The position numbers were made by a program, and so were the translations under genes. A DNA stretch of 38,067 nt from Rhodospirillales bacterium (GTDB taxonomy: Bacteria > Pseudomonadota > Alphaproteobacteria > Reyranellales > Reyranellaceae). The notes below the pieces were generated by a model. It saw only the letters and a list, made by a program, of their open reading frames with translations. It made no database searches and was not told the DNA's origin. The DNA lies in the NCBI GenBank assembly GCA_016185145.1, contig JACPOB010000114.1, forward strand, positions 95,096-133,162, given 5' to 3'. Shown piece after piece: positions 1 to 7,493 of the stretch; the first letter of the stretch is position 1, and every line of letters begins with the position of its first letter.

Positions 1-153
1 AAGGTCAACATCGCGACCTTCCACCTCGGCCGCGACGCGCCCGGCGGTTCGGCGATCGCGCTCGTACAGGTCGACCAGCCGATCTCGTCCGAGCTTCTGG
101 CCAAGATCGGCAACCTCGAGAGCGTCGTGCAGGCCAAGCTGCTCGGCTTCTGA
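1..153 (+). CDS. serA: D-3-phosphoglycerate dehydrogenase, C-terminal end (partial)
   Basis: Only the last 50 codons are in the window, open from base 1 to TGA at 151-153. The peptide reads NIATFHLGRD, then GGSAIALVQVD, and ends QAKLLGF. This matches the C-terminal ACT domain of the long SerA type, which oxidises 3-phosphoglycerate in the first step of serine synthesis. The ACT domain normally binds serine or shapes the tetramer. The reading frame and stop look intact. Decayed pieces of a second serA copy lie at 1330-1480 and 2241-2384, so this gene end appears to have been duplicated when the following island arrived. A cysteine synthase follows the island, which is metabolically consistent with serine supply for cysteine synthesis. 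Confidence 0.85.
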   Translation, partial: KVNIATFHLGRDAPGGSAIALVQVDQPISSELLAKIGNLESVVQAKLLGF

Positions 154-234
154 CAGCAGCAGCCTGGCGGGTGAATTAGCTAGCCTTTGAACTGCCTTCA
201 CGAGAGGAGCGGGCGGGCCAGCGCCTGAAAGGCC

Positions 235-906
235 CTAATTTGGCGGGCTTGTCGGCCCCGTCGCCGATTTGTGATAGTCGACCAATTGTGTGGCGAGCGC
301 GGCCGACAGCAACTCTTCCATAGCCGTCAGATCCACCGCGCCTTTCTGGAAGCATTCATCCGCTGCTTCTAAGGCATCGTAGTAGGGCTGTCTGTTATCG
401 GTGATCTGTTCAGGAATGGTTTTGTCGCCGGGGAGCAAATACCCGCTTTTGACACACAGGACCAGATACGACGCTGCACGCGATGTTCGGCCATTGCCGT
501 CTACGAAGGGATGTATCCAATTGAGCCGCCACATGACATATGCTGCCAGATGAACAGCAGTCTTGTCGTTCCAGTTGTCATTGATGTAGTCACACATCTC
601 CTCGACAAGCTCGGGAACGAGATGTGCGCCTGGCGGTGTGTGCTTACTGTCCCCGATCTCTATCGATGCTGGCCTAAAGTTTCCCGCGTAGGACGATAGT
701 CCCTGCAATGCCGTCCGCTGTAGCCCAAGGAGAGTGGACGGTCGCAGCCTGAACTTTGGCGCTTCAGCTATTGTCCAGTAGCGAACGAGTTCACGGACTT
801 CGTCATACTGGCGAAGGCCATTTGCCGCTTCAACCCTGGCCTTTTCATCAGGATCTGTAATGATTTCCGGCTCAAGCGCTTTACTGTGCCGGTTCGTGTC
901 CGACAT
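235..906 (-). CDS. fic: Fic family protein (probable toxin / AMP-transferase)
   Basis: This 223-residue protein carries the Fic signature HPFVDGNGRTSR at residues 132-143. The His is the catalytic base, the Asp binds Mg2+, and the Asn-Gly-Arg anion hole binds ATP phosphates, so an active adenylyl- or nucleotidyl-transferase is expected. No clear (S/T)xxxE(G/N) inhibitory helix is visible in the N-terminal ~100 residues. A small gene ends exactly at its start (TGATG overlap, bases 904-908) and probably encodes the inhibitory antitoxin, as in class I Fic systems (VbhT/VbhA, FicT/FicA). The pair reads toward serA on the opposite strand and sits among serA fragments, which suggests acquired DNA. 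Its GC content looks lower than that of the surrounding housekeeping genes. The target protein cannot be told from sequence. Confidence 0.9.
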   Translation of the reverse strand: MSDTNRHSKALEPEIITDPDEKARVEAANGLRQYDEVRELVRYWTIAEAPKFRLRPSTLLGLQRTALQGLSSYAGNFRPASIEIGDSKHTPPGAHLVPELVEEMCDYINDNWNDKTAVHLAAYVMWRLNWIHPFVDGNGRTSRAASYLVLCVKSGYLLPGDKTIPEQITDNRQPYYDALEAADECFQKGAVDLTAMEELLSAALATQLVDYHKSATGPTSPPN

Positions 907-1091
907 CAGCTGCCTGCTTTAGCGCTCCCGATCTTCTCGGCTTGCTCGTCGACAACTCTCCGTGTGACGCGATCGTTTTCGATGTTGGTATTGCCAAAGG
1001 CAAAACTACGGCGCTGCCGCTCCGCCTCCGCAGGCGTCATCTTCACGCCTTTGGATTTTTCGATGAGATATTGGAGATTGTTATCCCTCAT
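906..1091 (-). CDS. Small antitoxin-like protein (VbhA/FicA type) of the Fic pair
   Basis: This 61-residue, highly charged protein lies immediately upstream of fic and overlaps it by one base, so the two are translationally coupled. Residues 18-45 (MTPAEAERQRRSFAFGNTN, then the IENDRVTRR stretch) have the predicted helical look of VbhA-family antitoxins, which place an inhibitory glutamate into the Fic ATP site. The consensus (S/T)xxxE(G/N) is only approximate here: the sequence is T-N-I-E-N, with Thr three rather than four residues before Glu. A ribosome site AGGGA lies six bases before the ATG. The function is inferred from position and from the SFAFGNTNIEN block. A conserved hypothetical without inhibitory activity remains possible. 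Confidence 0.65.
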   Translation of the reverse strand: MRDNNLQYLIEKSKGVKMTPAEAERQRRSFAFGNTNIENDRVTRRVVDEQAEKIGSAKAGS

Positions 1092-1329
1092 TATTGTTCC
1101 CTACCAATAGGTTACGCGGCGTCCTTACCATACCAAGGGAGGTAGAATACTCGAATCGTAGCGGTGGCGCAAACGCTGCACTGTTGATCAGTAACGCCAC
1201 CAATGCCGCTTCGGCTGCCTTGCAGACCGCGCTGATCCATTCTTCCAGCAACCATAGCCGATTTTGAACTCTGGTACATCCGAAGTGTCTTGTACCCCGC
1301 ACCGACTACCCCGCGCCGACGAACTTGTT

Positions 1330-1480
1330 GCCGAAGCCGGCGACGTGGCGGCGCTCAACGTCAAGCCGCTGAGCCAGGTGGCGCTGATGGGCGTGCTGCG
1401 CCCGCAGCTCACCTCGGTGAACATGGTGAACGCGCCGGTCATCGCCCGCGAGCGCGGCATCGAGATGGCCGAGGTCAAGC
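1330..1480 (+). pseudogene. serA fragment (intervening/ACT-proximal region), decayed
   Basis: The + strand reads GDVAALNVKPLSQVALMGVL, then RPQLTSVNMVNAPVIARERG and IEMAEVK. This is the segment between the NAD-binding core and the ACT domain of SerA. It has no catalytic core upstream and loses homology right after EVK. The rest of the 1092-1599 gap shows no convincing gene. A weak antisense frame at 1081-1302 is noted among the rejected items. Together with 2241-2384 this represents a second serA 3' end split by the insert that carries the 1600-2232 gene. Confidence 0.75.
1453..1472 (+). repeat. Left 20-bp direct repeat flanking the insert in the serA remnant
   Basis: The 20 bases coding RGIEMAE-like residues match bases 2241-2260 at 19 of 20 positions. 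The pair brackets the 1473-2240 segment and lies inside serA-derived sequence on both sides. It could be a target duplication or the scar of a tandem serA duplication. Confidence 0.6.
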
Positions 1481-1599
1481 AAGCCAATCTTTCGCCTTGC
1501 CCGATAAACTCTGTGATCAGTCTTTTGGAAAGTTCGCACCTTTCACATATGTAACCTCGAGCGCTTGCCGTTGGCGTAAGCTGCAGGCATGATTCATTC

Positions 1600-2232
1600 A
1601 TGTCGGAAGTCGTGTCGCCGTTCCCGACGTGGTTGACGTATCAGCAGGTCGCCGAACGTCTCGGCCTGCGCAGTGCCAGCGCTGCTGCATCAAGGGCCAG
1701 GCGCGGGAAGTGGCCCAGGCGCATTCGCAATGACACTCTTGAAGCGGAAGTCTGCGTGCCGACGGAAGTACTGGCCGCTGGTCCACGCAAGCCACGGGAA
1801 CAACGCAAAGCTATTGAGTCCGGCCCTGCTGACCAAGCGGCCGCCGAAGCCGTAGCCGCCGCCGTTGCCCCGCTGCAGGCTATCATCGAGACCGTGGCAG
1901 GGGAGCTGAGGGCAGCTCGGGATTCGAACGATGCCGTTCGCGAGCAACTCGCGAACGCCCAGGCCGAGAGTGCAGAATTGAAGGGCAAGACTGAAGCACT
2001 TCAGGCCGCGCTGGACCGTGAGGTAGTCGACCGTCGTGCTCTGCAGCAGCAGATGGATCACGTCCGTCGGGAGCGACAGGCGGCGCAGGAGCGTGTCATT
2101 CAAGTCCAGGCAGAGATCCTCGATGAAAGGCGCCGGCTGCTCGCCACCGAAGATCTGGCGACGCGGCTCAAGCATGAATTGAGGCAAGTCGAGCAAGCCA
2201 ACCTGCGCCGCCGCTGGTGGCACTGGCGATGA
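1600..2232 (+). CDS. HTH plus coiled-coil protein (KfrA-like architecture)
   Basis: This 210-residue protein is soluble. Residues ~10-55 (WLTYQQVAERLG, then a basic RARRGKWPRR segment) look like a winged or MerR/excisionase-type helix-turn-helix. Residues ~85-200 form a long Ala/Glu/Gln/Arg-rich coiled coil. This plan, an N-terminal DNA-binding domain followed by a long coiled coil, is shared by plasmid KfrA-type proteins and by small HTH/coiled-coil proteins common on alphaproteobacterial accessory elements. No partner replication, partition or integrase gene is present. The gene sits between two pieces of a broken serA copy bounded by 20-bp direct repeats, so it is probably cargo or remnant of a small mobile insertion. 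No exact family is assigned. Confidence 0.65.
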   Translation: MSEVVSPFPTWLTYQQVAERLGLRSASAAASRARRGKWPRRIRNDTLEAEVCVPTEVLAAGPRKPREQRKAIESGPADQAAAEAVAAAVAPLQAIIETVAGELRAARDSNDAVREQLANAQAESAELKGKTEALQAALDREVVDRRALQQQMDHVRRERQAAQERVIQVQAEILDERRRLLATEDLATRLKHELRQVEQANLRRRWWHWR

Positions 2233-2240
2233 CTTGGCGG

Positions 2241-2384
2241 CGCGGCGTCGAGATGGCCGATTAAGCACGAGCGCGCCGGCGACCATCGCCTGGCCCAGGT
2301 CGACCAGCCGGATCTCGGCCGGCGTTGTCCAAGAAGATCGCCGGCCTCGAAAGCGTGGTGTTGGCGAAGTTGCTGAGCTTATGA
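2241..2384 (+). pseudogene. serA C-terminal tail remnant with frameshifts
   Basis: This stretch aligns at the nucleotide level with serA twice: bases 2241-2260 match 1453-1472, and bases ~2287-2384 match the true serA end at ~58-153 (shared blocks include the caggtcgaccagccg core and ...aagcgtggtg). Small indels break the frame and the part between the two blocks is deleted. It ends in a TGA at the equivalent place. It encodes nothing useful and marks the far border of the inserted segment. Confidence 0.7.
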
Positions 2385-2486
2385 CGCGCGGATAATTCTG
2401 TCCGCGCGGCAATCCGCGGCAAGAAATGCGGGAAAGTGGCGCCTCGGGAGGAAATTCATCGGCGCGGGACCTGATAATGTTTGCCG

Positions 2487-3539
2487 ATGCAAACCTACGA
2501 TGACGTCGTCGCGGCGATTGGCAACACGCCGCTGATCAAGCTCCGGCGCGCCTCCGAGGCGACCGGTTGCACCATCCTCGGCAAGGCCGAGTTCATGAAT
2601 CCCGGCCAGTCGGTGAAGGATCGCGCCGGGCGGTGGATGATCCTCGAAGCGGAGAAGCGCGGCGAGCTCCGGCCCGGCGGTCTCGTGGTCGAGAGCACCG
2701 CCGGCAATACCGGCATCGGGCTCGCGATCGTCGCCAATGCGCGCGGCTATCGCACCTTGATCGTGATCCCGGAGACGCAAAGCCGCGAAAAGAAGGAGAT
2801 GCTGCGCCTGTGCGGCGCCGACCTGGTCGAGGTGCCGGCGGTCCCCTATAGCAACCCGAACTTTTATCAGCATCTCGGGCGCCGGCTTGCCGAGAAGCTG
2901 CGCGCGAGCGAGCCCAACGGCGTGCTCTTCGCCGACCAATGGAACAATCCCGACAACCGCAAGGCGCACTACGAATCGACGGGTCCCGAGATCTGGCGGC
3001 AGACCGAGGGGCGGATCGACGGCTTCATCTGCGCCATCGGCACCGGCGGCACGTTCGCCGGCACGTCCACCTATCTGCGCGAGCAGAAGAAGGACATCGT
3101 CATCGGCGTCGCCGACCCGCATGGTGCGGCCATGTACAACTTCTTCACGCATGGCGAGGCCAACGCATCGGCGGGCGGCTCGATCACGGAAGGCATCGGT
3201 TTGGGACGCGTCACGCCGATCGTCGCCGACATGAAGGCCGACAAGGCCTATCTCATTCCCGATTCCGAGGCGATTCCCTACGTCTTCGACCTGTTCGAGC
3301 ACGAGGGGCTTTGCCTCGGCGGCTCCACCGCCATCAACGTGGCGGGCGCCGTGCGGCTGGCGAGGGACCTCGGGCCGGGCCATGTCATCGTCACCATCCT
3401 CACCGACTACGGCACGCGCTACCAATCGACGTTGTTCAATCCGGAATTCCTGCGTGCCAAGAACCTTCCGGTTCCCGCCTGGCTGGAGCGCAAGTCGATG
3501 ATAAAGCCTCTGGTCGAAGCTGTGATGGCGGCAGCATGA
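2487..3539 (+). CDS. cysK: Cysteine synthase family PLP enzyme (O-acetylserine sulfhydrylase)
   Basis: This 350-residue fold-type II PLP enzyme should make L-cysteine from O-acetyl-L-serine and sulfide. From the ATG at 2487, the PLP Schiff-base lysine is in the SVKDRAG motif near residue 44, the substrate loop is STAGNTG (~70-76), and the phosphate-binding loop is GTGGTFAG (~185-192). A TTG six bases upstream (2481) is in frame, but the ATG is the more likely start; neither has a strong ribosome site. It is longer than typical CysK (~310-320 residues) because of an extended C-terminal region, as in one alphaproteobacterial cysteine synthase subgroup. Cystathionine beta-synthase-like activity cannot be excluded. 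It stands alone downstream of the serA remnant. Confidence 0.9.
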   Translation: MQTYDDVVAAIGNTPLIKLRRASEATGCTILGKAEFMNPGQSVKDRAGRWMILEAEKRGELRPGGLVVESTAGNTGIGLAIVANARGYRTLIVIPETQSREKKEMLRLCGADLVEVPAVPYSNPNFYQHLGRRLAEKLRASEPNGVLFADQWNNPDNRKAHYESTGPEIWRQTEGRIDGFICAIGTGGTFAGTSTYLREQKKDIVIGVADPHGAAMYNFFTHGEANASAGGSITEGIGLGRVTPIVADMKADKAYLIPDSEAIPYVFDLFEHEGLCLGGSTAINVAGAVRLARDLGPGHVIVTILTDYGTRYQSTLFNPEFLRAKNLPVPAWLERKSMIKPLVEAVMAAA

Positions 3540-3543
3540 CCGG

Positions 3544-3915
3544 CTAATCCTGGCGGCGTAGCGGCTCGTAAGGACTTGCCGGATTGACGTCCAGGTCGAC
3601 GATGTCGACGCAGGATTGCGGCTGCCGATGGCTGGAGCCCGAATGCCAGCGGCCATCGCGAAGCTCGACGTTGCTCGCCTGGGACAGCAGCAGGCATCGC
3701 CACTGGCCGCCGCGCGGCAGCCGGCTGCCGCTCTCGCCGGCGAACTGGAAGGTCAGCGCGGCTTCTTCGCCGCTCTTCTTGTGCCCGAGGATGATCGGGC
3801 AGAGCTCGCGCCTATGGCCGCCGTAGAGGCAGACGACCTGCTTGCGCTGCCGCATGGCCTGCTCGAAGAGCGTGTACGTCGCACTCGGCATCGTATCGAC
3901 GGTCACGCCGCCCAT
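3544..3915 (-). CDS. Conserved hypothetical protein
   Basis: This soluble protein of 123 residues (115 if the ATG at 3891, starting MPSATYTLFEQA, is used) has no signal peptide. A readable core runs QRKQVVCLYGGHRRELCP, then ILGHKK, FQFAGES, WRCLLL and a C-terminal CVDIVDLDVNP. The compact beta-rich look with a Tyr/Gly/His cluster resembles WYL-type ligand domains, but the WYL triad itself is not evident, so I do not assign it. It converges with the cysteine synthase (stops at 3539 and 3544). It follows the lipoprotein gene by six bases on the same strand, suggesting a two-gene unit. Confidence 0.65.
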   Translation of the reverse strand: MGGVTVDTMPSATYTLFEQAMRQRKQVVCLYGGHRRELCPIILGHKKSGEEAALTFQFAGESGSRLPRGGQWRCLLLSQASNVELRDGRWHSGSSHRQPQSCVDIVDLDVNPASPYEPLRRQD

Positions 3916-3921
3916 GGGGCG

Positions 3922-4215
3922 CTAATAGGGACTCTGGACGGCCATGCGGTGGCCCATGCTGTCGACGCGATAGCCCTGGGCGTCGACCCGGTCGTTGTAC
4001 TGGTCCAGCCGATAGGGCGGAACCGACTGGCTTTGCACTCGAGGGTCCTGGTAGGCGACGCAAGCGGCGTAGGTCGCCGTGCCGACGTCTATGCCATAGC
4101 CGGCGCAGATCGTACTGGCGGACTGGGCAGCGACAGGCACCTCCTTGCCATAAGTGCCTTCGCAGCCAGCCAAGGCCATGGCCAACCCGATCGCCGTCAG
4201 TGTCCGAGTGCGCAT
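3922..4215 (-). CDS. Small lipoprotein
   Basis: This 97-residue protein has a positively charged start (MRTRT), a hydrophobic stretch and a lipobox LAGC ending at Cys18, so signal peptidase II processing and membrane anchoring are expected. The mature part is short and Tyr/Gln/Arg-rich (TYAACVAYQDPRVQ, then repeated RVD segments) with no enzyme motif. It is probably the first gene of a pair with the hypothetical protein at 3544-3915, six bases downstream. No function is recognised. Confidence 0.7.
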   Translation of the reverse strand: MRTRTLTAIGLAMALAGCEGTYGKEVPVAAQSASTICAGYGIDVGTATYAACVAYQDPRVQSQSVPPYRLDQYNDRVDAQGYRVDSMGHRMAVQSPY

Positions 4216-4371
4216 GGGTCGATGCTCCTTCCGGAGGGCATCAGGTTATCACGCCTGATCCGACCGTCCGAGAAATTCATGCTATGCTCCCAGCCCATTA
4301 TGGAAGGTAAGCGTTCCGGCCATATGGTCGCCGTACAGGCTGACGCACATCTACGCCGGACAAAAGAGCCC

Positions 4372-5259
4372 ATGGGCCGCGGCAGCCTGCGCAAGCTGAT
4401 GCGGCGCAAATCGACCATCGCCTTCCTGATGAGTTTGCCGCTGTTGACGCTGATGGTCGGGCTCGTGGCCTATCCAACCGGCTTCGCGATCTACCTCTCG
4501 ATGCTCGACAGGAGCATGAGCAGGTTCGTCGGACTCGGCAACTTCGCCTACCTGGTCGGCCGCGACAGGTTCTGGATGGTCCTCTACCAGACCAGCCTGT
4601 TCGCCATCGCCGCCGTCGCCTTGAAGGCGACGCTCGGCTTCGTGGCCGCCCATCTCGTGCACAACCTGCCGGCAAGGGGCCAGCGCAAGTGGCGCGGCAT
4701 GCTCCTGGTGCCGTGGGTGATCCCGGCGGCCATGAGCGTGCTCGGCTGGCGGTTGCTGTTCGATCCGTCCTTCGGCGCGCTCAACTGGATCCTCGAGCAC
4801 CTTGGCATGGACCGCATCTTCTGGCTGGGCGAGACCGGCTGGGCGCGCTTTTCCGTCATCCTGGTGACTGTGTGGTTCGGCGCGCCGTTCTTCATGGTCA
4901 TGTACCTGGCGTCGCTGAAGTCGGTGCCCGAGGAGCTCTACGAGGCGGCATCGATCGACGGCGCCACCTGGTGGCAGCGCATGCGGTACGTGACCTTCCC
5001 GATGATGCGCAACATCATCGCCATCACCATGGTCTTCTCCCTGATCGGCAGCTTCGCCGGCTTCACCATCGTGGCCGTGCTGACCGGCGGCGGCCCTCTC
5101 GGAACGACCCAGGTGCTGGGCACGTGGGCGTTTCTCGTCGGCATCATGAGCGGCAACCTTCCGATGGGAGCCAGCATATCGCTGTTCATGGTGCCGGTCC
5201 TGGCAGCGGCCGCGATCATTGTCCTGAGAGGCGTCGCCAAACGGGGGAGCGACTCCTAG
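4372..5259 (+). CDS. ABC transporter permease, sugar type (MalF/UgpA-like), orphan
   Basis: This inner-membrane protein of ~295 residues has six predicted transmembrane helices. The cytoplasmic EAA loop, YEAASIDGATWWQRM near residues 187-201, docks on the ABC ATPase. It belongs to the MalF-like family that imports sugars and glycerol phosphates. The frame stays open upstream to 3616, but that part is antisense to two genes. ATG 4372 is preferred, and ATG 4300 (MEGKRSG) is the other in-frame option. No binding protein, second permease or ATPase is next to it, which is unusual because these systems are normally encoded as operons. It is either an orphan remnant or works with components encoded elsewhere. 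Confidence 0.8.
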   Translation: MGRGSLRKLMRRKSTIAFLMSLPLLTLMVGLVAYPTGFAIYLSMLDRSMSRFVGLGNFAYLVGRDRFWMVLYQTSLFAIAAVALKATLGFVAAHLVHNLPARGQRKWRGMLLVPWVIPAAMSVLGWRLLFDPSFGALNWILEHLGMDRIFWLGETGWARFSVILVTVWFGAPFFMVMYLASLKSVPEELYEAASIDGATWWQRMRYVTFPMMRNIIAITMVFSLIGSFAGFTIVAVLTGGGPLGTTQVLGTWAFLVGIMSGNLPMGASISLFMVPVLAAAAIIVLRGVAKRGSDS

Positions 5260-5340
5260 GCCAGTCGTGGTTTCGGCCAAGACAGCTTGCGAAAGGTTCC
5301 TGGCTTACCATCTCAAAAGGCGAGCCTCAGGAGACATCGA

Positions 5341-5571
5341 ATGAAACCGGCGATGATGACGCTCTTGGTTCTCGCCATCGGCCTGGCCGGCTGCGCCGGT
5401 TCCGGCAATGGCGGCGCGACCGGTGCGGCGCCGGAGGCCTACATGGGCATTCGGCCGAATGTGAACGGCACCTGGAACGGCGCGACCAGCTCGTCCAGCA
5501 TGCTCAAGCAACGGATCAAGCAGGATTGGGCCAAAGGGGCCACGAGCGGGGGCGCTGCTACCCAGTACTGA
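5341..5571 (+). CDS. Small Gly/Ala-rich lipoprotein
   Basis: This 76-residue protein starts at ATG 5341 with a good AGGAG ribosome site eight bases upstream, although the open frame begins at 5287. The N-terminus MKPAMMTLLVLAIGLAGC is a lipoprotein signal with the lipobox LAGC (Cys18). The mature peptide is Gly/Ser/Ala-rich and ends in a short charged segment (LKQRIKQDWAKGA). No function is recognised. It may be co-transcribed with the permease 80 bases upstream, and it converges with the MFS gene. Confidence 0.6.
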   Translation: MKPAMMTLLVLAIGLAGCAGSGNGGATGAAPEAYMGIRPNVNGTWNGATSSSSMLKQRIKQDWAKGATSGGAATQY

Positions 5572-5593
5572 CCTGGTGCTGGCGCCAGCGCCT

Positions 5594-6841
5594 CTATGAC
5601 GTCGACACGGTGAGCGTCGCGGTGCGCGGCACCGGCTTGAAGGTCAGCGCCACCGCGACGGCGGCGAGGCCGACGGCGAACGAGCCGATGTAGAGCCACG
5701 AGTAGCTCGCATAGGTGTCGAACACCCAGCCGCCGGCCCACGGCCCGAACGCCATGCCGAGGCTCGCCATGGCCGAGATCGCGCCGAATACCGTGCCCAT
5801 GATGTGCGCGCCGAAATAATCGCGCGCCAGGATGGCGTAGAGCGGCATCACGCCGCCATAGGCGATGCCGAACACGACCGACAGGGCATAGAGCTCGCCG
5901 AGCTCGCGGACGAAGAGATAGGCGCCGGCGCCCAGCGCCTGCACCATCAGGCCTGCGACCAGCACCGGCTTGGCGCCCAGCCGATCGGCCAGCACGCCGA
6001 GCAGCAGCCGGCCGCCCAGGCCCGAGAAGCCGGCCAGGCTGTAGACGGTGACGGCCGCCATCGCCGGGATGCCACAGCCGATGGCGTAGGTCACCATGTG
6101 GAAGATCGGCCCCGAGTGGGCGGCGCAGCAGGCGAAGTGCGCCAGCGCGAGTGCCGCGAACTGCGGCGTGCGCAGCGCCTCGGCGGCGCTCATGCGCGGC
6201 TCGGCGACGACGGCGGCGACCGGCGTTGCGACGCCGGGCGCGGGCGGCGGGTTGGCCTGCAGCACGACGGGCGGCCGGCGCACCAGCAGCGAGGCCGGCA
6301 CGAGCAGGATGGTGGCGACGACGCCCACGACCAGCATGGCCGGCCGCCAGTCGTAGGTCGTGATCAGCCAGCGTGCGAACGGCGCGACCGTGAGCGGCGC
6401 CACGCCCGTGCCGGCCGAGACCAGAGCCACGGCCAGGCTCCGGTTCTTTTCGAACCAGCCCGACGCCAGCGCCATCATCGGCGCATAGAAGGCGCCGGCC
6501 GCGGCGCCGATCAGGATGCCGAAGGTGAGCTGGAACTCGATGAGGGTGGTGGCGCGGCTCGCCAGCACGAGGCCGAGGCCCAGCAGCAGGCTGCCGGTCA
6601 GCACGACGATGCGCGGGCCGAAGCGGTCGCTGATCGCGCCCCAGGCGAAGGCGGCGAAGCCCATCACCAGGAAGTCGATGGTCATGGCGGTCGAGATGCC
6701 GGTGCGCGACCAGCCGGTATCGACCGTCATCGGCTGCAGGAACACGGCAAGCGAGAACATCGCGCCCATGCTGACGCAGGTCATCAGCGCACCCGCCGCG
6801 ACGACCACCCAGCCGTAGGCCGAGCCGTTTGCCCGTGTCAT
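5594..6841 (-). CDS. MFS transporter (monocarboxylate/OFA-like)
   Basis: This 415-residue protein has about 12 predicted membrane helices and an inter-domain loop near residues 190-225 that is rich in Pro/Val. The first half carries GFAAFAWGAISDRFGPR, the MFS motif A variant between helices 2 and 3. The N-terminus YGWVVVAAGALMTCVSMGAMFSL resembles the monocarboxylate/oxalate-formate antiporter branch. The substrate is probably a small organic acid but cannot be fixed. It stands next to, and reads with, the 6908-7423 gene on the same strand, with a 66-base gap. Confidence 0.85.
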   Translation of the reverse strand: MTRANGSAYGWVVVAAGALMTCVSMGAMFSLAVFLQPMTVDTGWSRTGISTAMTIDFLVMGFAAFAWGAISDRFGPRIVVLTGSLLLGLGLVLASRATTLIEFQLTFGILIGAAAGAFYAPMMALASGWFEKNRSLAVALVSAGTGVAPLTVAPFARWLITTYDWRPAMLVVGVVATILLVPASLLVRRPPVVLQANPPPAPGVATPVAAVVAEPRMSAAEALRTPQFAALALAHFACCAAHSGPIFHMVTYAIGCGIPAMAAVTVYSLAGFSGLGGRLLLGVLADRLGAKPVLVAGLMVQALGAGAYLFVRELGELYALSVVFGIAYGGVMPLYAILARDYFGAHIMGTVFGAISAMASLGMAFGPWAGGWVFDTYASYSWLYIGSFAVGLAAVAVALTFKPVPRTATLTVSTS

Positions 6842-6907
6842 GTCGGTCTCCGTTCCGGCGGAATCCTTGTTCTTGGCGTCGATCGTAGCGTCCTTCGCCG
6901 GCGTCCT

Positions 6908-7423
6908 CTAGCTTTGGCTCCGGATACGGCCATGTCTCGGATCGAGGTGCGGATCGTATTCCTGGACGTCGTCCGGCGCGAAACCCTGGACGTACTGGAA
7001 CTTCGTCACCGTGTGGCCCTGCATGAAGGCGAGTCCGCTCGCGGGATCGCGGCGGAATTCCCAGTCGTGCTCGATCGCCGTCCTGATCTGCCGGCTGCGC
7101 GGGCTGCCGTCCGGGCGATAGCTCGCATTCCAATGGGTCAGCGACCACGCCCGTGTGGCATCGGCGTCCGGGATGATGCGCATGTCGATCGTCTCGTGGA
7201 GCTCGTCGAAGAACTGCCGCTTCTCGATCTGATGCTGCTCGAAACCCTCGTAGCCTTCCCAGCGCTTGCCGGCGAACTCCAGGTAGAAGCCGGTCTTGGC
7301 GATGAAGGGAAGGAAGGCCGACAGGCCGGCCTGAAGGTCATGCAACTCGCCCCAGCGGGCGATGATGGCGCGCACTTCGCTTTCGGTGACGGGCCCTTCC
7401 ATCCACACTCCTATGAGGCGCAT
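6908..7423 (-). CDS. SnoaL/NTF2-like small protein, uncharacterised
   Basis: This 171-residue soluble protein has Trp-, Phe- and Tyr-rich strands (FLPFIAKTGFYLEFAGKRWE, then KRQFFDELHETID and WSLTHWNAS) in the order expected of an NTF2/SnoaL-like alpha+beta barrel. Assignment is by general look only. An internal ATG (MEGPVTESEV, at 7402) is an alternative start. It is divergent from the selenoprotein candidate, with a 70-base shared promoter region, and lies upstream of the MFS carrier. The three may form a small catabolic or stress unit. No catalytic residues are identified. Confidence 0.6.
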   Translation of the reverse strand: MRLIGVWMEGPVTESEVRAIIARWGELHDLQAGLSAFLPFIAKTGFYLEFAGKRWEGYEGFEQHQIEKRQFFDELHETIDMRIIPDADATRAWSLTHWNASYRPDGSPRSRQIRTAIEHDWEFRRDPASGLAFMQGHTVTKFQYVQGFAPDDVQEYDPHLDPRHGRIRSQS

Positions 7424-7493
7424 GAGAAAAGCTCGGTCGCCTCGTCGTTGGCAGCGGCGCTAGCTTGCCATCCCCTCACGAGGAGTAAAACCG

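Noticed and set aside
1081..1302. Minus-strand 73-codon frame just upstream of the Fic antitoxin
   Set aside because: No ribosome site and no recognised motif, and it starts at the edge of the serA fragment. Possible fragment, not enough to call.
3616..4371. Upstream in-frame extension of the orphan permease
   Set aside because: It is antisense to a lipoprotein and a conserved gene and is Arg/Ala-rich. The hydrophobic permease begins only after ~4372.
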